From: Urechis unicinctus
Lineage: Eukaryota > Annelida > Polychaeta > Xenopneusta > Urechidae
Reading direction: 5' to 3'
Assembly: GCA_034190875.2 (NCBI GenBank)
Contig: CM067354.1
Coordinates: 5,882,424 to 5,946,423 of the forward strand
Length of the DNA stretch: 64,000 nucleotides
The position numbers and the translations under genes were made by a program. Of this stretch, positions 44,473-54,144 are shown piece by piece. Each line of letters begins with the position of its first letter. Within the stretch, counting starts at the first letter, position 1. The notes beneath the pieces are model-generated. The model was not told the origin of the DNA and ran no database searches. It saw only the letters and a program-made list of their open reading frames with translations.

Positions 44473-45834
44473 GGTGAGTGTTTTGATTCCTACATTTCTC
44501 TTCTTTGTTCTTCTTTGATTGGAGTTTTCGAATGTTATATATAAAAAAGAACCCGCCTCAATAAAGTGAACACTATCGGTACAATAGATTACCATAAATT
44601 TAACAACAGATAGCGTTACACCTGCGAACGAACCCTGAGGTAGCCCTTAGACTTAGTATATTATATTTATACTGAGGCTGCGCATATTCAAGCGTAATAA
44701 AAACGATATTCTTGACTAGTCTTTTACGTTTTTGAGTGTAAAGCCATGACACTTGTTCGAAGTTTGATTATTTCATATGCAATTATCGGTGCTTTTTCAT
44801 AGCAAACTATTGGAATATTCCTGAATGAACTCATAAATTGTAATATAAATCAAGGGACTGGGGTCTCCCTCAGGACGTCTACCTTATCTGGTTATAGTGA
44901 ACTGAAACAGGGATTTGAATTGGCTGGCCAGTCGCTATCTTCTATGCATACATAAACCCTACAGAGAAGATAGCGGCCAGCCAATGCAAATCCCTGTGTA
45001 CTGAAACGTCCACGCTAGGAGTTTGGGGTGGTATGTATCATCGTATGGGTTTGGCTGACTTTTGTAGGCTTTTGGCTCAAACACTGTAACATTATTGATT
45101 GAATTATTCTTGTCATGTTCATTCATTGATTAAATTGAACCAACCCACTTTCAAATTTAAAGGAAATCAAAACGCCAAGGAGGGGATCACAGACAGGAAG
45201 AGGCAGTGGAAGGGGTCATTGTACAGATTCTGACAACCTGTGTGGAACTGAGGTTGGTTCCTTTTTTATTTGATTCTTATCAAGGGTATTTTATTGAACT
45301 CAATACACCCATTATAACTGGGAAGGATGTGTTTAATGATTTGAAATTGTTCACCATGACACAGGTGTCAAAATTGGGTGGAGGTTGCAGACAAACCTGA
45401 AGAGGTGGCAGAGGAGCCCCACCTTCTTCAAACAAGGTACTTTTGGGCCTGCCTTACCTAATTGAATCACTTTGTCAGTAAATAGGTCCAATGTTGAACT
45501 ATCGAACCATAAATTTCCATTGGTTCTCATTTGTTTGTAGACCTCGACAGGCCGAAAGCGAGTCAATCTTGTTCGCAGAGGCTACCTTTGCAACACACCA
45601 ATAACTAACCAGACCCTACAGCAGAGTAGAGTGACTGCTAAATCTTTAGAGCTGTCACAGAAGGAGAAATTGAAGGTATTGTACAACTCAGCATTTAGCA
45701 CTCTTCAGCTGCTCCAAAAACCTTCATGCAATTTTGGTCACAGAGAGAGATTTGTATTGGAGATATTCAATCCATCAAAATGTAGACTTTTGATTACTCA
45801 TATTTTCAGAATTTAGTGCGGTGGCTGGATTTGG
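44473..45834 (+). other. Transposon 5' gene region, exon structure unresolved
   Basis: Between the putative first donor and the P2X7-like block lie open stretches at 45206-45400 and 45631-45816. The latter includes TAKSLELSQKEKLKVLYNSA, which reads like a helical coding segment. A C/T-rich stretch is not clear before either. These may be decayed exons of the same gene. A foldback element at 44908-44996 lies in the probable intron. Confidence 0.35.
44898..45006. mobile_element. 89-bp foldback (MITE-like) element with flanking direct repeats
   Basis: Two arms of about 33-36 bases (44908-44943 and 44964-44996) are inverted copies that differ by one substitution and a 3-base indel. They start CAGGGATTTG and end CAAATCCCTG around a 20-base loop. 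The flanks TGAACTGAAA (44898-44907) and TGTACTGAAA (44997-45006) form a 10-bp direct repeat with one mismatch. The CAGGG start recalls hAT-type termini, whose usual target duplication is 8 bp. It could also be a hairpin that arose by local inverted duplication. Confidence 0.72.
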
Positions 45835-46285
45835 ATGGGGTGGGTCAGTTGCTGGTTAGAAAGACAGCCACAGTTTGCGCTTACAATCACCCGACAACCC
45901 ACACCGCCGAAAGAAGGATTCCACCCTCCATCAACTACCACTTCCCCAGACTGTTGCATCTGCCTTCACTGTAGGGAAATGCCTCCCCCTGTGGAGTGGC
46001 AATGTTGCACTAACAGCCCAGACTTTTGCACATATGCACTACCTCAGATGGAAGGAGTTGTGCTTGACCCGATGGTCATTGAGGTTATTAACAGGTACCG
46101 GGTGGACTTGCTATGGGATGCGGTTGTCGAGGACAAAAAAAAAGATGCTTAGTCACGACGCCTATCAGCAATTGGTTCTGTGGATTCATGTATTTTTGAG
46201 GAGTGCAACAGGAGGGTAACTCTGGTTGTGTAAGGAAGATCAGAGACCTCTTCCTTAACAAGTATTGACAGTATTCAGGCTTAAT
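45835..46285 (+). pseudogene. P2X7 receptor C-terminal (ballast)-like zinc-binding domain gene, broken
   Basis: The plus-strand frame from 45835 holds CCICLHCREMPPP (from 45952), then a CC pair with a spaced C (ECCTN-like, read as QCCTNSPDFC), then VVLDPMVIEVINRYRVDLLW. In the next frame comes AYQQLVLWIHVFL (46161-46199). After another frame change comes CVRKIRDLFLNKY then QYSGL (46227-46285). The order and spacing match the cytoplasmic ballast domain of vertebrate P2X7. There, C-x-C-x2-C, a CC pair, a hydrophobic LVL segment, AYR-x4-W, and CRxRIRxxFP with GQYSGF are the landmarks, and the cysteines bind zinc. The ion-channel part is absent. At least two frameshifts and one stop are visible, one of the frameshifts in an A9 run at 46135-46143. 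The role in the transposon is unknown; a DNA- or protein-binding accessory role is only a guess. Confidence 0.78.
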
Positions 46286-46754
46286 ACAAATAGGTTTTGG
46301 TAATATACTAAGTCTAAATGTTTTAATTTTTAATTTTAATCCATAAATATCACATTGTTCTGATTGGTATTTTTGTGTGGATTATAAATTGCTTAGTCTT
46401 ACAAAACATGTGGTATTATTTGTTGTGAACATTTTTGCTTCAACAATCTGATAACTTATTGTCTATTTGTTTTATGGAATGAACATTCATATATTAGTAA
46501 ATGTTTTGTCTCTCAAACACAGAAGAAAAGAATTATGCACACATTATTTTGTCAATTAGTCATGACACTTATCTTCAGATTTGACTTTTTATGTTCATAA
46601 TTCTAGCCCTGATAAAAATAGAAGTGACATTAAAATGAGTTCATGTATTATTTATTTGCCAATTACATGTGTTCTTCTATTACAGTTTGGATTTACAGAC
46701 AAAAGAATGTGACTAATAAATTATTGTACATTTCAACAAAAACAAATTTCCAAA
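46286..46754. other. AT-rich region between the two convergent transposon genes
   Basis: No coding signal is seen. AATAAA at 46715-46720 (plus) and ATTAAA on the minus strand near 46760 are candidate polyadenylation signals for the two genes. Confidence 0.35.
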
Positions 46755-47001
46755 TCATATTTTTAATAAAAATGAGACTCCTGCAACTGTTTCTTGGGTA
46801 GATGGCCTGGCACAGGAGCAATGTTCAAACTGATTTTGCGGGGTCATCAGCAGAGCGTTGTGGGTGTTGTTGTGATTGCTATCGCATTGCTTGGGCCTAA
46901 AGATTTCTGTCATCATATCTGGTATATGGACATAAGTCTTGACCTCTAAACCGATGACCACGTCTTTGACTGCTTGTTGAAGCGATTGCTGTACCTGTAA
47001 C
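46755..47001 (-). CDS. Possible last exon of the minus-strand transposon gene
   Basis: The minus-strand frame begins after a TTTGTTGTGTTACAG acceptor-like stretch (about 47002-47016). It encodes VQQSLQQAVKDVVIGLEV and continues to a stop at 46755. An internal segment has the rhythm of a conserved helix (QQAVKDVV). No domain is recognised. The assignment to the same gene as 47455-47643 is inferred from strand, spacing and the splice-like border. Confidence 0.35.
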
Positions 47002-47454
47002 ACAACAAATGGCATTATATGGCAAATAGCTAGAACACATTACATGTGCAGCATCAGTATTGTGTTTTCTGATAGGACATTTAGTCAGTGTGTAGTTGAG
47101 TGGTCATGAGAGACTTACATTGGCTGACCAACCCTACTTGAGTGCATATGTCCTATCCCTATACCTGTTGTGGTCTATTGTCACAACTTGACTGCAGGCA
47201 AGGTATAATGAACACCTGATCGCCAGCCATTGAATTAGGGTCAAGAGGATGCAATAATTTCTCTACCTGAAATTTACAAATTAAGTAAGGTACCTGGTAT
47301 GTTTGCAACAACAATCTACAAATCTAAATGGTGCAATGAACTCACAATAGGCCCTTAGATTTTATTTAATCGGTGACATTTACACAAGTCGATTCAATAC
47401 AGACCGATTCGATAGCAGGGTATTCATCTGTTCATAATACAACGAGATTACTTA

Positions 47455-47643
47455 CATGTCCAGCAACAACTTTGCAGCTTCTTCGTTGGTCACACTCCTC
47501 ACTTCCCTGAATGCCTATCTTAAGACACCCTCGTGTTAGACCGCAGCTGGTCTAGCTCCCGCTTCCTTCTCTTAGTTGTAGAATCTATTAACAGCTTCTT
47601 TCTCTCTCCACCTTTTCTTCGTTTCTTGGTTTGATCGTCCATT
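47455..47643 (-). pseudogene. Possible first exon of the minus-strand transposon gene, basic N-terminus
   Basis: The minus-strand ATG at 47643-47641 starts MDDQTKKRRKGGERKKLL, continues through TKRRKRELDQLRSNTRVS, and stops at 47520. In the next frame AFREVRSVTNEEAAKLLLD follows, ending exactly at a GTAAGT donor (about 47456-47451). The RTRV...AF.xWR...E.A..LLLD pattern recalls a short N-terminal motif that I have seen in many animal transposon-borne genes. One frameshift is needed to explain it, so the gene is probably broken. The basic stretch could be a nuclear-localisation or DNA-binding segment. Confidence 0.45.
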
Positions 47644-47760
47644 ATCGCAATGAAAATAGCGCAAACTAAACACCCGCCGGCGGCAATCGGCACAGAGTGA
47701 TGACGTTTCTGCGCTTCCGGAATTAATAATACATGAGCTTCCAAATATGGTCTATTCTTG
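47644..47760 (-). promoter_or_regulatory. Probable right promoter of the transposon
   Basis: Upstream of the minus-strand ATG is a CpG-rich stretch with an ETS-type CCGGAAGCG (minus strand, about 47712-47720) and an ACGTCA half-site (47701-47706). It mirrors the CRE at the left end, so both ends may drive transcription inwards. No TATA box is evident. Confidence 0.4.
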
Positions 47761-47893
47761 GCTGGAAGTGAAAAATAAGGAATTGAAGGTTTATTTACGA
47801 ACAACAAGAAATATATACGGCAATTCCAACTTTGGAATCCGGATATCAGCACCATTTAGGGTACTCTTGGAGTTAGCAACTTTTTTTTTCGAT

Positions 47894-47922
47894 TCGATTT
47901 TTTGAAAAAAATGCACCTTTAA
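47894..47922 (-). repeat. Right terminal inverted repeat and TTAA
   Basis: On the minus strand the end reads AGGTGCATTTTTTTC then AAAAAATCG, matching the left end. The TTAA at 47919-47922 completes the target duplication. Confidence 0.88.
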
Positions 47923-48431
47923 GTAGTTATTGACTTACATTATCAATTGCGTTAGCATATAAACGTGCCTATTATAGTTCACACTATATGGTCACAGGCG
48001 CCTTAGTTCAGTTGACAACTGTTGATGGACAGTGATCACCTAACCGAAGCACAGAACTAATCATATAATCGTCCGTGGAGTCTATATAGTATTTTTACTC
48101 GCTATGTAACACATGGGTGTGTTGCAGCCGGATGGGTATCAGCTTGAAATATGTTGGTCTGCTGGCAGTACGTTACGATGTCATGGGATGCATCTATTGC
48201 GACAGTTACAACGTTCTGAAGACACTTTATGATTTAGGTGATACAAGTAAACCCCAAGGAATCAATTACCAGATGATTAATAAAGCTAAGCGTAACCTGA
48301 TATTGACTGATTTGACCCAATAGGCACCTCAGTAACGCTCCAATTGATATAAATACATCGGAAGTTATGGTGATTCAGAAGGTTTAAAAGTATCAAACTT
48401 ATTCCAAAAAAACAGGAACTACGTGGCGGTT
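47919..48431. other. Unit III repeat DNA between the two elements, no gene
   Basis: It matches unit IV 56502-56855 and 57536-57635. The open frame at 48117-48323 is not kept in unit IV. Confidence 0.6.
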
Positions 48432-48436
48432 CAATG

Positions 48437-48551
48437 AGTAGTATAGGAGGTCGCAGTTCTGGTCCACCGCCTCTCATCTACACTGAAACACTAATTACAG
48501 CTTGTACAGGATTCTAGATTTTTTTGTTTCCTGTATTTTTCTGAGATGACC
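48437..48551 (+). repeat. Polinton left inverted repeat
   Basis: It pairs with 50894-51002. The inner 60 bases (CACTAATTACAGCTTGTACA onward) are the best-kept part. Confidence 0.82.
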
Positions 48552-48559
48552 ACCGACAG

Positions 48560-49500
48560 GGATACGCAAATGGAGCCCGATAAGTGTCTGATAAGGTGAG
48601 TAGTTGCTGGTGTCCAAATGTTTGAGGTCCTCTTTGAAGTCTATGTACCCTTAAGTTGTTCGGATCTCAATAAGCAATGATGCAGTGTCTGTGTATAGCA
48701 GGCCAATATCACTTCCATATCTGGTGGACTGCATTGTGTTGTAATAGAAGTCATACATCAAGTGCTAGGAGAGAGTATGCACATTACAACACAAACCAAG
48801 GCGTTTCAGTACAATGTGAGTCAAGTGCATGTGGATAGCCACCAGGTCGTCGAAGATAACATACGTTATTGCCCGCTGCTTTTGCCAGTTTCAGAAGGAT
48901 ATTATGTTCTTCCCTTCCTCTGGCATGTCAACTCGCACGGCAGCAGCGTGCCCTAAGGAGCAGTTTCTCGTTGGTATAACCGTGTAGGCATCGCTCACAG
49001 AAGAACTTGCGCTGTTCGAGATTTCTTTGATCTTACATATTTTGATCTTTGATCCGCGTGCAGTGAACTTAACATTTTTCTCAATCAGTCATCATGTGTT
49101 TAAACGTACAGTATCGGAAGTCTGTTTACAGATATGGATGATAGTGGCTCATCGTTCTCAGCCAAAGATGTTTAATGCTAAGTTAGCATACTTCTCTGTT
49201 ACACTTGGGTTGGATATTCTACGCATATACCCTTGAGTAGGGTTAAGAGCAACTGTATGATAAACTTCGATGGTCATGGTGAGTGTTTAGCTCAGAGCTG
49301 ATTGAAAGACCACAGAAGGCAGTAGTCGTCCGTGTTCTTCACGTTTTTTGATCGCTTTCTTAATTGCAAGCAAACTCGCGAGCGGCAGGGAGGAGCCACC
49401 TTTCAATTGCTGGCAGTGGGCAATGTCATTCCTCAGAGATTCACAATCCATGCGCACTCCTAGTTAAGCTTTTATACCCTTCTGATCAACCCTACAAATA
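48560..49500 (-). pseudogene. Polinton type-B DNA polymerase remnant
   Basis: Short minus-strand blocks read MYDFYYNTMQS, RYGSDIGLLYTDT and LKHLDTSNY (48600-48760). These recall the palm region around the Y-x-D-T motif of Polinton and related viral type-B polymerases. Further upstream in the gene, FFCERCLHGYTNEKLLLRA (about 48955-49020) recalls a zinc-finger segment that I associate with invertebrate Polinton polymerase genes. The blocks lie in more than one frame. The identification is from remembered family patterns. Confidence 0.68.
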
Positions 49501-49889
49501 AGATAAATGACTCATCCTAGTTCTGTGTAAGTCAAAAAAATCTTTGTGTACAGGGCCTGGTACATGGATCTTTCTACCTCAGCTATATACAAGGGCACAT
49601 GCATGCAAATACTGCCATTCTTGTGTATAAAGTGTTAAATATGTAGTTAATAATACCGTCTGGTCGCAGTTGAGTATCACAAGTAACTACCCCTTCACAA
49701 AGCAACAGAGTGGTCTATCCAACAATCAGTACAGCACAGGCTCACTAGGCTTAGGACTTTTGTGCAACTTGTTATACCTTTATAACATCTTTATTTCCAA
49801 TCAAGCGGGTCACCTAGTAGTTGTTTGCAGAGACTACAGCTTGCAGCCGAGAATTCCTCTCAGTCGATAGTTCCCCAGATGGAAGTTTT

Positions 49890-50290
49890 AACTCTATTTC
49901 CTATCAGTGCCCAATGAGACGCCCAGGAATAGTGCGGCTAAAGCGTTCCACTATAGCCTGCTCTTGATGAACATCCATTTGGCCATGCCTGACCGATAGC
50001 CCATGTTTGGCCAGCATCTGGTTCTCTGATGAACCTTTGTCCGGGGTTGACCTGATATAGTTGAGGCTAAAGTAGTAGTCCTTGCTTGTATATTATTTTG
50101 AGTGCACTAGCAACCTCTGTAGCTTCTTTCGTAGTCAATGGATTAGCCGCTTTGTAGGGGGAGGCCACGTCCAAAAGAGAAGGAGCATACTTGTAAGTCA
50201 TGGGGATCTGTCTCGACATTGGCAGGTAGATTTGCCATTAATCTTGAGGCCATGCCCAATACAGTGAAGGCATACTTGTAAGTCGTGCGC
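49890..50290 (-). pseudogene. Polinton integrase remnant
   Basis: Minus-strand blocks include YKYAFTVLGMASRL, and ENQMLAKHGLSVRHGQMDVH followed by EQAIVERFSRT. These are the hallmarks of the Polinton integrase core: the Y-x-x-x-x-x-D/G-x-A-S-R strand, the KHG-x-x-x-R segment, and the A-I-V-E-R-F-N-R-T helix. It is in the same orientation as the polymerase remnant, and broken. Confidence 0.7.
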
Positions 50291-50295
50291 CCACA

Positions 50296-50890
50296 ATGCT
50301 TAGTGAAGTTGTGGGCTTTGGGGCAGGCTCTTTCTGTGATATAATAACCACGAACATGGCTAATCCTGTCTCAAAACATGTTACTAGCGGAGCTGTGAAC
50401 GAGTTGATGATTCAGGCACCGGGTAATCGGCGACAGCTTCTGGACAACCACGTCAGCGTTGTTCCAGAATTTACAAAAATGAAAACGAATATATATGGAC
50501 CTCAACAGAAAAAGATGGACCTCGCTGAAGCTGTGTTAGAAGCTATATTGTTGCGCTACACAACAAGTCCTCATTGAAGCCCCCTCATTACTGTTTGGGC
50601 AGAAGAAGTTCAGTGGTTAATGGAATCCACGAGTGGTCATTTGGTGATAGTGCCAGTGGGGTTGACAATGGATATCTTATGCCAGCGCCGGGCCGAATTT
50701 TGCGTATGTGGATGCCTTGTCCTTCTTGGTGTAACTATTGTGGTTAATCGTGTCCAACAAAGCAGTTATTATGTAACCAAACAAAACAATGATCATTTTG
50801 GCATACGAATATTTACCACACAACTGGATCTGGCTATAGATGGCGCAGTCGGGCCCGCATGAGGTCGAGCCATATTCACATAGCTCTATT
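50296..50890. other. Polinton fossil interior, unassigned
   Basis: Plus-strand open stretches at 50296-50577 and 50620-50862 have no domain that I can name with confidence. They could derive from other Polinton genes. Confidence 0.3.
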
Positions 50891-50893
50891 GGG

Positions 50894-51002
50894 GGTCATC
50901 TTGGAAAAACACAGGAAGCAAAAAAATCGAAAATCCTGTATAAGCTGTAATTAGTGGTGAGGTGAAGATGAGTGGGCCAAAACTGCCACACTCTATACTA
51001 CT
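50894..51002 (-). repeat. Polinton right inverted repeat
   Basis: This is the inverted partner of 48437-48551. A related terminus occurs at 52881-52960. Confidence 0.82.
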
Positions 51003-51172
51003 CAATGATATGTAACATTTACAAACACATGTGAGCATACCTATGGATATGTGATGATGAATCAAGCTTGATGAAAATGGCTTTTCAAATGATTCGTCAT
51101 GCCCTCTGGTGTCGGAATATCGCCAGAGCTTATGCAGGCATTGGGAATGTGAATTATTGTTTGGCATACAAT

Positions 51173-51335
51173 GTCCTATTAAGCCGGCTTGATCCATTAA
51201 TCCATGCGTAGCACAGTCTTATGAATACATTCCGCTTTGCTATGCCTACTAACCATGTAGCATAAGTCCAAATCATTACTTGCATAACCCGGATAATGCC
51301 CAGTATTATTTCCGGCAATGACATCTGAACTGTTG
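51173..51335 (+). repeat. Module M1, copy in unit III
   Basis: The M1 series is followed by a longer segment (CATAACCCGGAT, AGTATTATTTC, GGCAATGACAT) shared only with 59036. This ties units III and IV together. Confidence 0.82.
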
Positions 51336-51796
51336 CGCAATCGATCATTAAAGCCAATATTAAGACTGACGATAGGGAATTATCCACTTTATGTTCTAGT
51401 ATGGTAATCATAGCTTTACTTAAAAGCATATCTGGCACCACGCATTATTTGACACAGTGGCTTTACTACACGCTTATATATGTGTTTGTTTTGATTTCAT
51501 ATTTAACCACCCTTAAATATCGATTGATTCATGTCTTCTGTACTGAGTATTCCTTCATTTTATGAAAGGTCGCTACTGTTTTAATCCTTTTAATTAACGA
51601 TATTAGTATAATGAGACATCTAATATTAAAACTCATAATACCAAATCTAAATTTGCAGGCATATGCGTCACTGCAAAGCATGTCAGAATGTATACACATT
51701 GGCGATCGACATTTAAAAAAAGAGGTGGTCAAGCTTGCGATCCTTAACAAGATATCCAAATCAAATCATGTTTAATATCCACGTTGTAAGTATTAG

Positions 51797-52960
51797 GCCA
51801 ACAAATATTTAGTACACAATGTTGATGTCTAAGAAATTTTCGGTAGTTAGCGCAACATTCATGGAAAAAACATTACGCCCCTTGGTGGAAATGCATTCAT
51901 TACTAGGCTGTCGAATATTTGGGCAACGAAGGAGGCAACGCCAGGAAAGGCAACACCACAAGAGGCCCCCCAGGGAATCCTGCCAATGTATTTCGAAAGT
52001 AGTCCTTCCGCCAAAGACATACCTCTATTACACATCGCGCCACAATATGGACTCTCTCTGTACAATTTCTACAGTACAATGCGACCTAAAGATAAAAGGG
52101 TGGACGATATAGAAAACAAAGTAGACACTATTGCAGAATCTCTAGAGGAGGAAATATGTGACAATTTGTCGGTTCTGGAATATCCCTTTGCGAACCTATT
52201 GTCGTTTTCGACAAGATTGCAACACATGGGATCCGTTTATTTTCCGCAATTCTTGCATGGGAGGTCTGAAAAATCACATGGTACCACATGGAAGCCGCTC
52301 CAAATTTCCTACCAAACCCAGTACCAGCCCCGGCCCTCAAGCCTCTCCCAAGTCGAAACCCTTTCTACATGAAATAGGAGACAGGGCAGGCAAAGAGATC
52401 GCTTGGGGCAGACCACCATTGGGTGAGGCTTTGTAGGCTATAGGGCAGATTCAAAGTGGTGGAAGACCGTTGGAGAGGTTTCGAATACACAGGACAGAGC
52501 AAGAGGTGCTAGGTGGACTTGTAGACCGGTGGAGAGGTTTTTGTACACCTAGGATATGCATAGGCTAGAACATATGTGTGATGTGTGGATACGTAGGCTA
52601 TGCCAGGTGTAGATCAGACCGAGCCTAGGAAATTCATCTTCTACGAGAAGGTGCGAAAGGCGTTGGGCGGAAAAAAGAAAACAAAGAAACCAAACCACGA
52701 TCCTTGGAGGTAATCACAAATATGGGTAGTCCCGACGTTTTGTACACTCTTATAAGGGCTAGTCATATTCGGGTAGACACCTTGGCCTATGGGCAAATTT
52801 GTTTGCCTACAAACTAGCAGGGCCCTCGGCCCCGTTGGGTGGTCTGGTCTGAGTCGCCTTTCTCTTAACTCAGGGTAAGCAAAACATCTTGTATAAGCTG
52901 TCCCGGGGTAAGTCGTATGGATAAGGAAGGAGCGCCAGAACCGCCATTTTCTATACAACT
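51797..52960. mobile_element. Polinton-like remnant, one terminus recognised
   Basis: Unit IV has unrelated repeat sequence (59785-60625) in this place. The right end 52881-52960 closely resembles the right terminus of the element at 48437-51002: TTGTATAAGCTGT, GCCAGAACCGCCA, CTATACAACT tip. The left end is not recognised. The body holds an open stretch at 51986-52372 with PKDKRVDDIENKVDTIAESL, which looks coding but unassigned. It also has a basic block KVRKALGGKKKTKK near 52650, and a short direct repeat (GGAGAGGTTT words at 52475 and 52533). I regard it as a dead, shortened relative of the same family. Confidence 0.5.
52881..52960 (-). repeat. Polinton-type terminus, related to 50894-51002
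   Basis: Read on the minus strand it begins AGTTGTATAG, against AGTAGTATAG in the neighbour, then TGGCGGTTCTGGCGC and AGCTTATACAAGAT. The order of shared words is the same in both. Confidence 0.6.
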
Positions 52961-53511
52961 CATCGTAACCTATATCATAAAGCAAACCATCCGTGTGCAC
53001 ACCACTCTAGACGCTTGAACATGTTGCATCAATATGTATAGAACGATATCAGTAAAGCTGTTTTACTGTCGAGAATGGACATGATGGGTACGGTATTTGT
53101 AAAAGGACTTTCATCCGATCGAAAGCATGTCTGGTCCCAGCACAACGCTTTGATTATGAGACGAGGCAGTGTGGCATGAACTACCCTTATTCCCATGAAG
53201 CCACGCAGGCAGCGAGGCTACGAAACATTCCTATGGTCGCGATCAATTTAAATCAAAGTGGTATCTTTGATTTGCAACAGTGAAACGCTGACAGCATAAT
53301 GTCAGTCAACTGTTAAAGCTTGACCGTCTTGTTCTTGGCCATTAAATACAATCACCACATGCAAATTACAGATATAAAGTTAGCAATTCGTTAGCTTCCT
53401 TCCTTTCTATAGGCCACATATGTGTAACGTGAATGTAAGGAGGTTATTCAAAGCTAATTCACCGTTAACTCACAGTCGCACAAGTGTACCATGTTAACAT
53501 GTTCAACAATT

Positions 53512-53890
53512 GCATTATAGGCAGTGTGTCATTTGATCGCTACACAATTAATTGAAATAATGTAAATAATGCATGCATATGCTCACATATCTGTCAGCCA
53601 AGGTTATTTATGGCCTCATTGCAGACGGCAGAGCGCTCAATCGCATAAGTATGTCTTATTGTCAATGTTCATAAATGAGATATGCAATAATTATTATTGG
53701 TAATTTGGACTAAAACTGTTCTGCCTTTTCAGACAAATCAACGCTATTTTGCATCTCCTCTTCTATCATCAGATCAACATATTCGGTAAGTTTGCCCCCT
53801 GTTTATCCTCTAGTGATTTGCTATTGCTAGCAGTTGTGTTCTGCCAATATACGACACACATAACCAGTTGGCTTATTGAGCAGATTGGTC
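53512..53890 (+). repeat. Module M3, copy in unit III
   Basis: The series TTGCATTATAGGCAGTGTG, CATTTGATCGC, ATTTATGGCCTC, GATCAACATATTCGG, TTGCTATTGCTAG and TATACGACACACAT links this unit to both unit IV and units I/II. Confidence 0.8.
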
Positions 53891-54144
53891 TCAACCCAAT
53901 CATTCACGGTACATAAATACTGTCAGCCCCCTTTTTGTTATCATCAATCGACGACGCATAATATTTTTTCTCTTCCTACAAACAACTATTAACATCCAAA
54001 ATCATTTAATTCTCCACGCATGGATAATTATGTATAATATAGGTTTTAACCATGGTCCCAGACGCGCATTAAAGAATGGACGAATGATAGGGGAGTGCTT
54101 ATAACCATAAATGTAGCAAATAAGCTAATAATGTTTCAGGTAAC

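Larger units (their letters stand above)
44259..47918. mobile_element. TTAA-target DNA transposon carrying a P2X7-like domain gene, 3.66 kb
   Basis: The element is flanked by TTAA at 44255-44258 and 47919-47922. The left end reads AGATGCATTTTTTC and the right end, on the other strand, AGGTGCATTTTTTTC. The inverted repeat runs about 22 bp with one substitution and a one-base shift. The paralogous point in unit IV (56502-56505) has one TTAA and no element, which proves the borders. Two genes face inwards: a plus-strand gene with a P2X7-C-terminal-like domain and a minus-strand gene with a basic first exon. TTAA targets are typical of the piggyBac and Kolobok superfamilies. The AGRTGC start does not look like a piggyBac CCY start, so Kolobok or an unnamed relative is likelier. 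I see no recognisable transposase catalytic motif, and the genes are frameshifted, so this copy is inactive or non-autonomous. Confidence 0.9.
48437..51002. mobile_element. Polinton/Maverick fossil, shortened and broken, 2.57 kb
   Basis: Inverted repeats of about 115 and 109 bp close the element, starting AGTAGTATAG at each tip. They agree at roughly 70-75% by eye. The 5-bp CAATG flanks both sides (48432-48436, 51003-51007); Polintons usually make 6-bp duplications. Inside, on the minus strand, are remnants of a retroviral-type integrase and of a protein-primed type-B DNA polymerase. Full Polintons are about 15-20 kb, so most of the element is gone; no capsid, ATPase or protease remnant is recognised. 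It is clearly dead, with several breaks. Its absence from unit IV and the divergence of its ends suggest an old insertion, after units III and IV separated. Confidence 0.78.
41640..54000 (+). repeat. Unit III: long degenerate repeat, pairs with unit IV
   Basis: Anchor pairs with unit IV are 41640/54150, 42100/54700, 42588/55220, 43560/55284, 43830/55575, 44050/56290, 47922/56506, 48101/56720, 51060/57640, 51175/59040, 52971/60627, 53340/62715 and 53640/63040. The best blocks differ at about 18 in 130 bases. The right part (51.17-54.0 kb) also matches unit I 10.4-15.3 kb and unit II 34.1-40.9 kb, so III and IV are older relatives of I and II. Large insertions here are the TTAA transposon (44259-47918), the Polinton fossil (48437-51002) and the Polinton-like block (51797-52960). 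Confidence 0.82.

Noticed and set aside
44251-44595. 114-codon minus-strand frame at the left end of the transposon
   Set aside because: It overlaps the terminal repeat, the CRE and the probable first exon of the plus-strand gene, and carries no domain.
44259-47918. piggyBac identity for the TTAA element
   Set aside because: The target site fits, but the ends begin AGRTGC rather than the usual CCY start, and no DDE transposase block of that family was visible. I left the superfamily open.
48437-51002. hAT or other small DNA transposon with long inverted ends
   Set aside because: Integrase and type-B polymerase remnants, AGT-type tips and inverted-repeat length fit a Polinton better.
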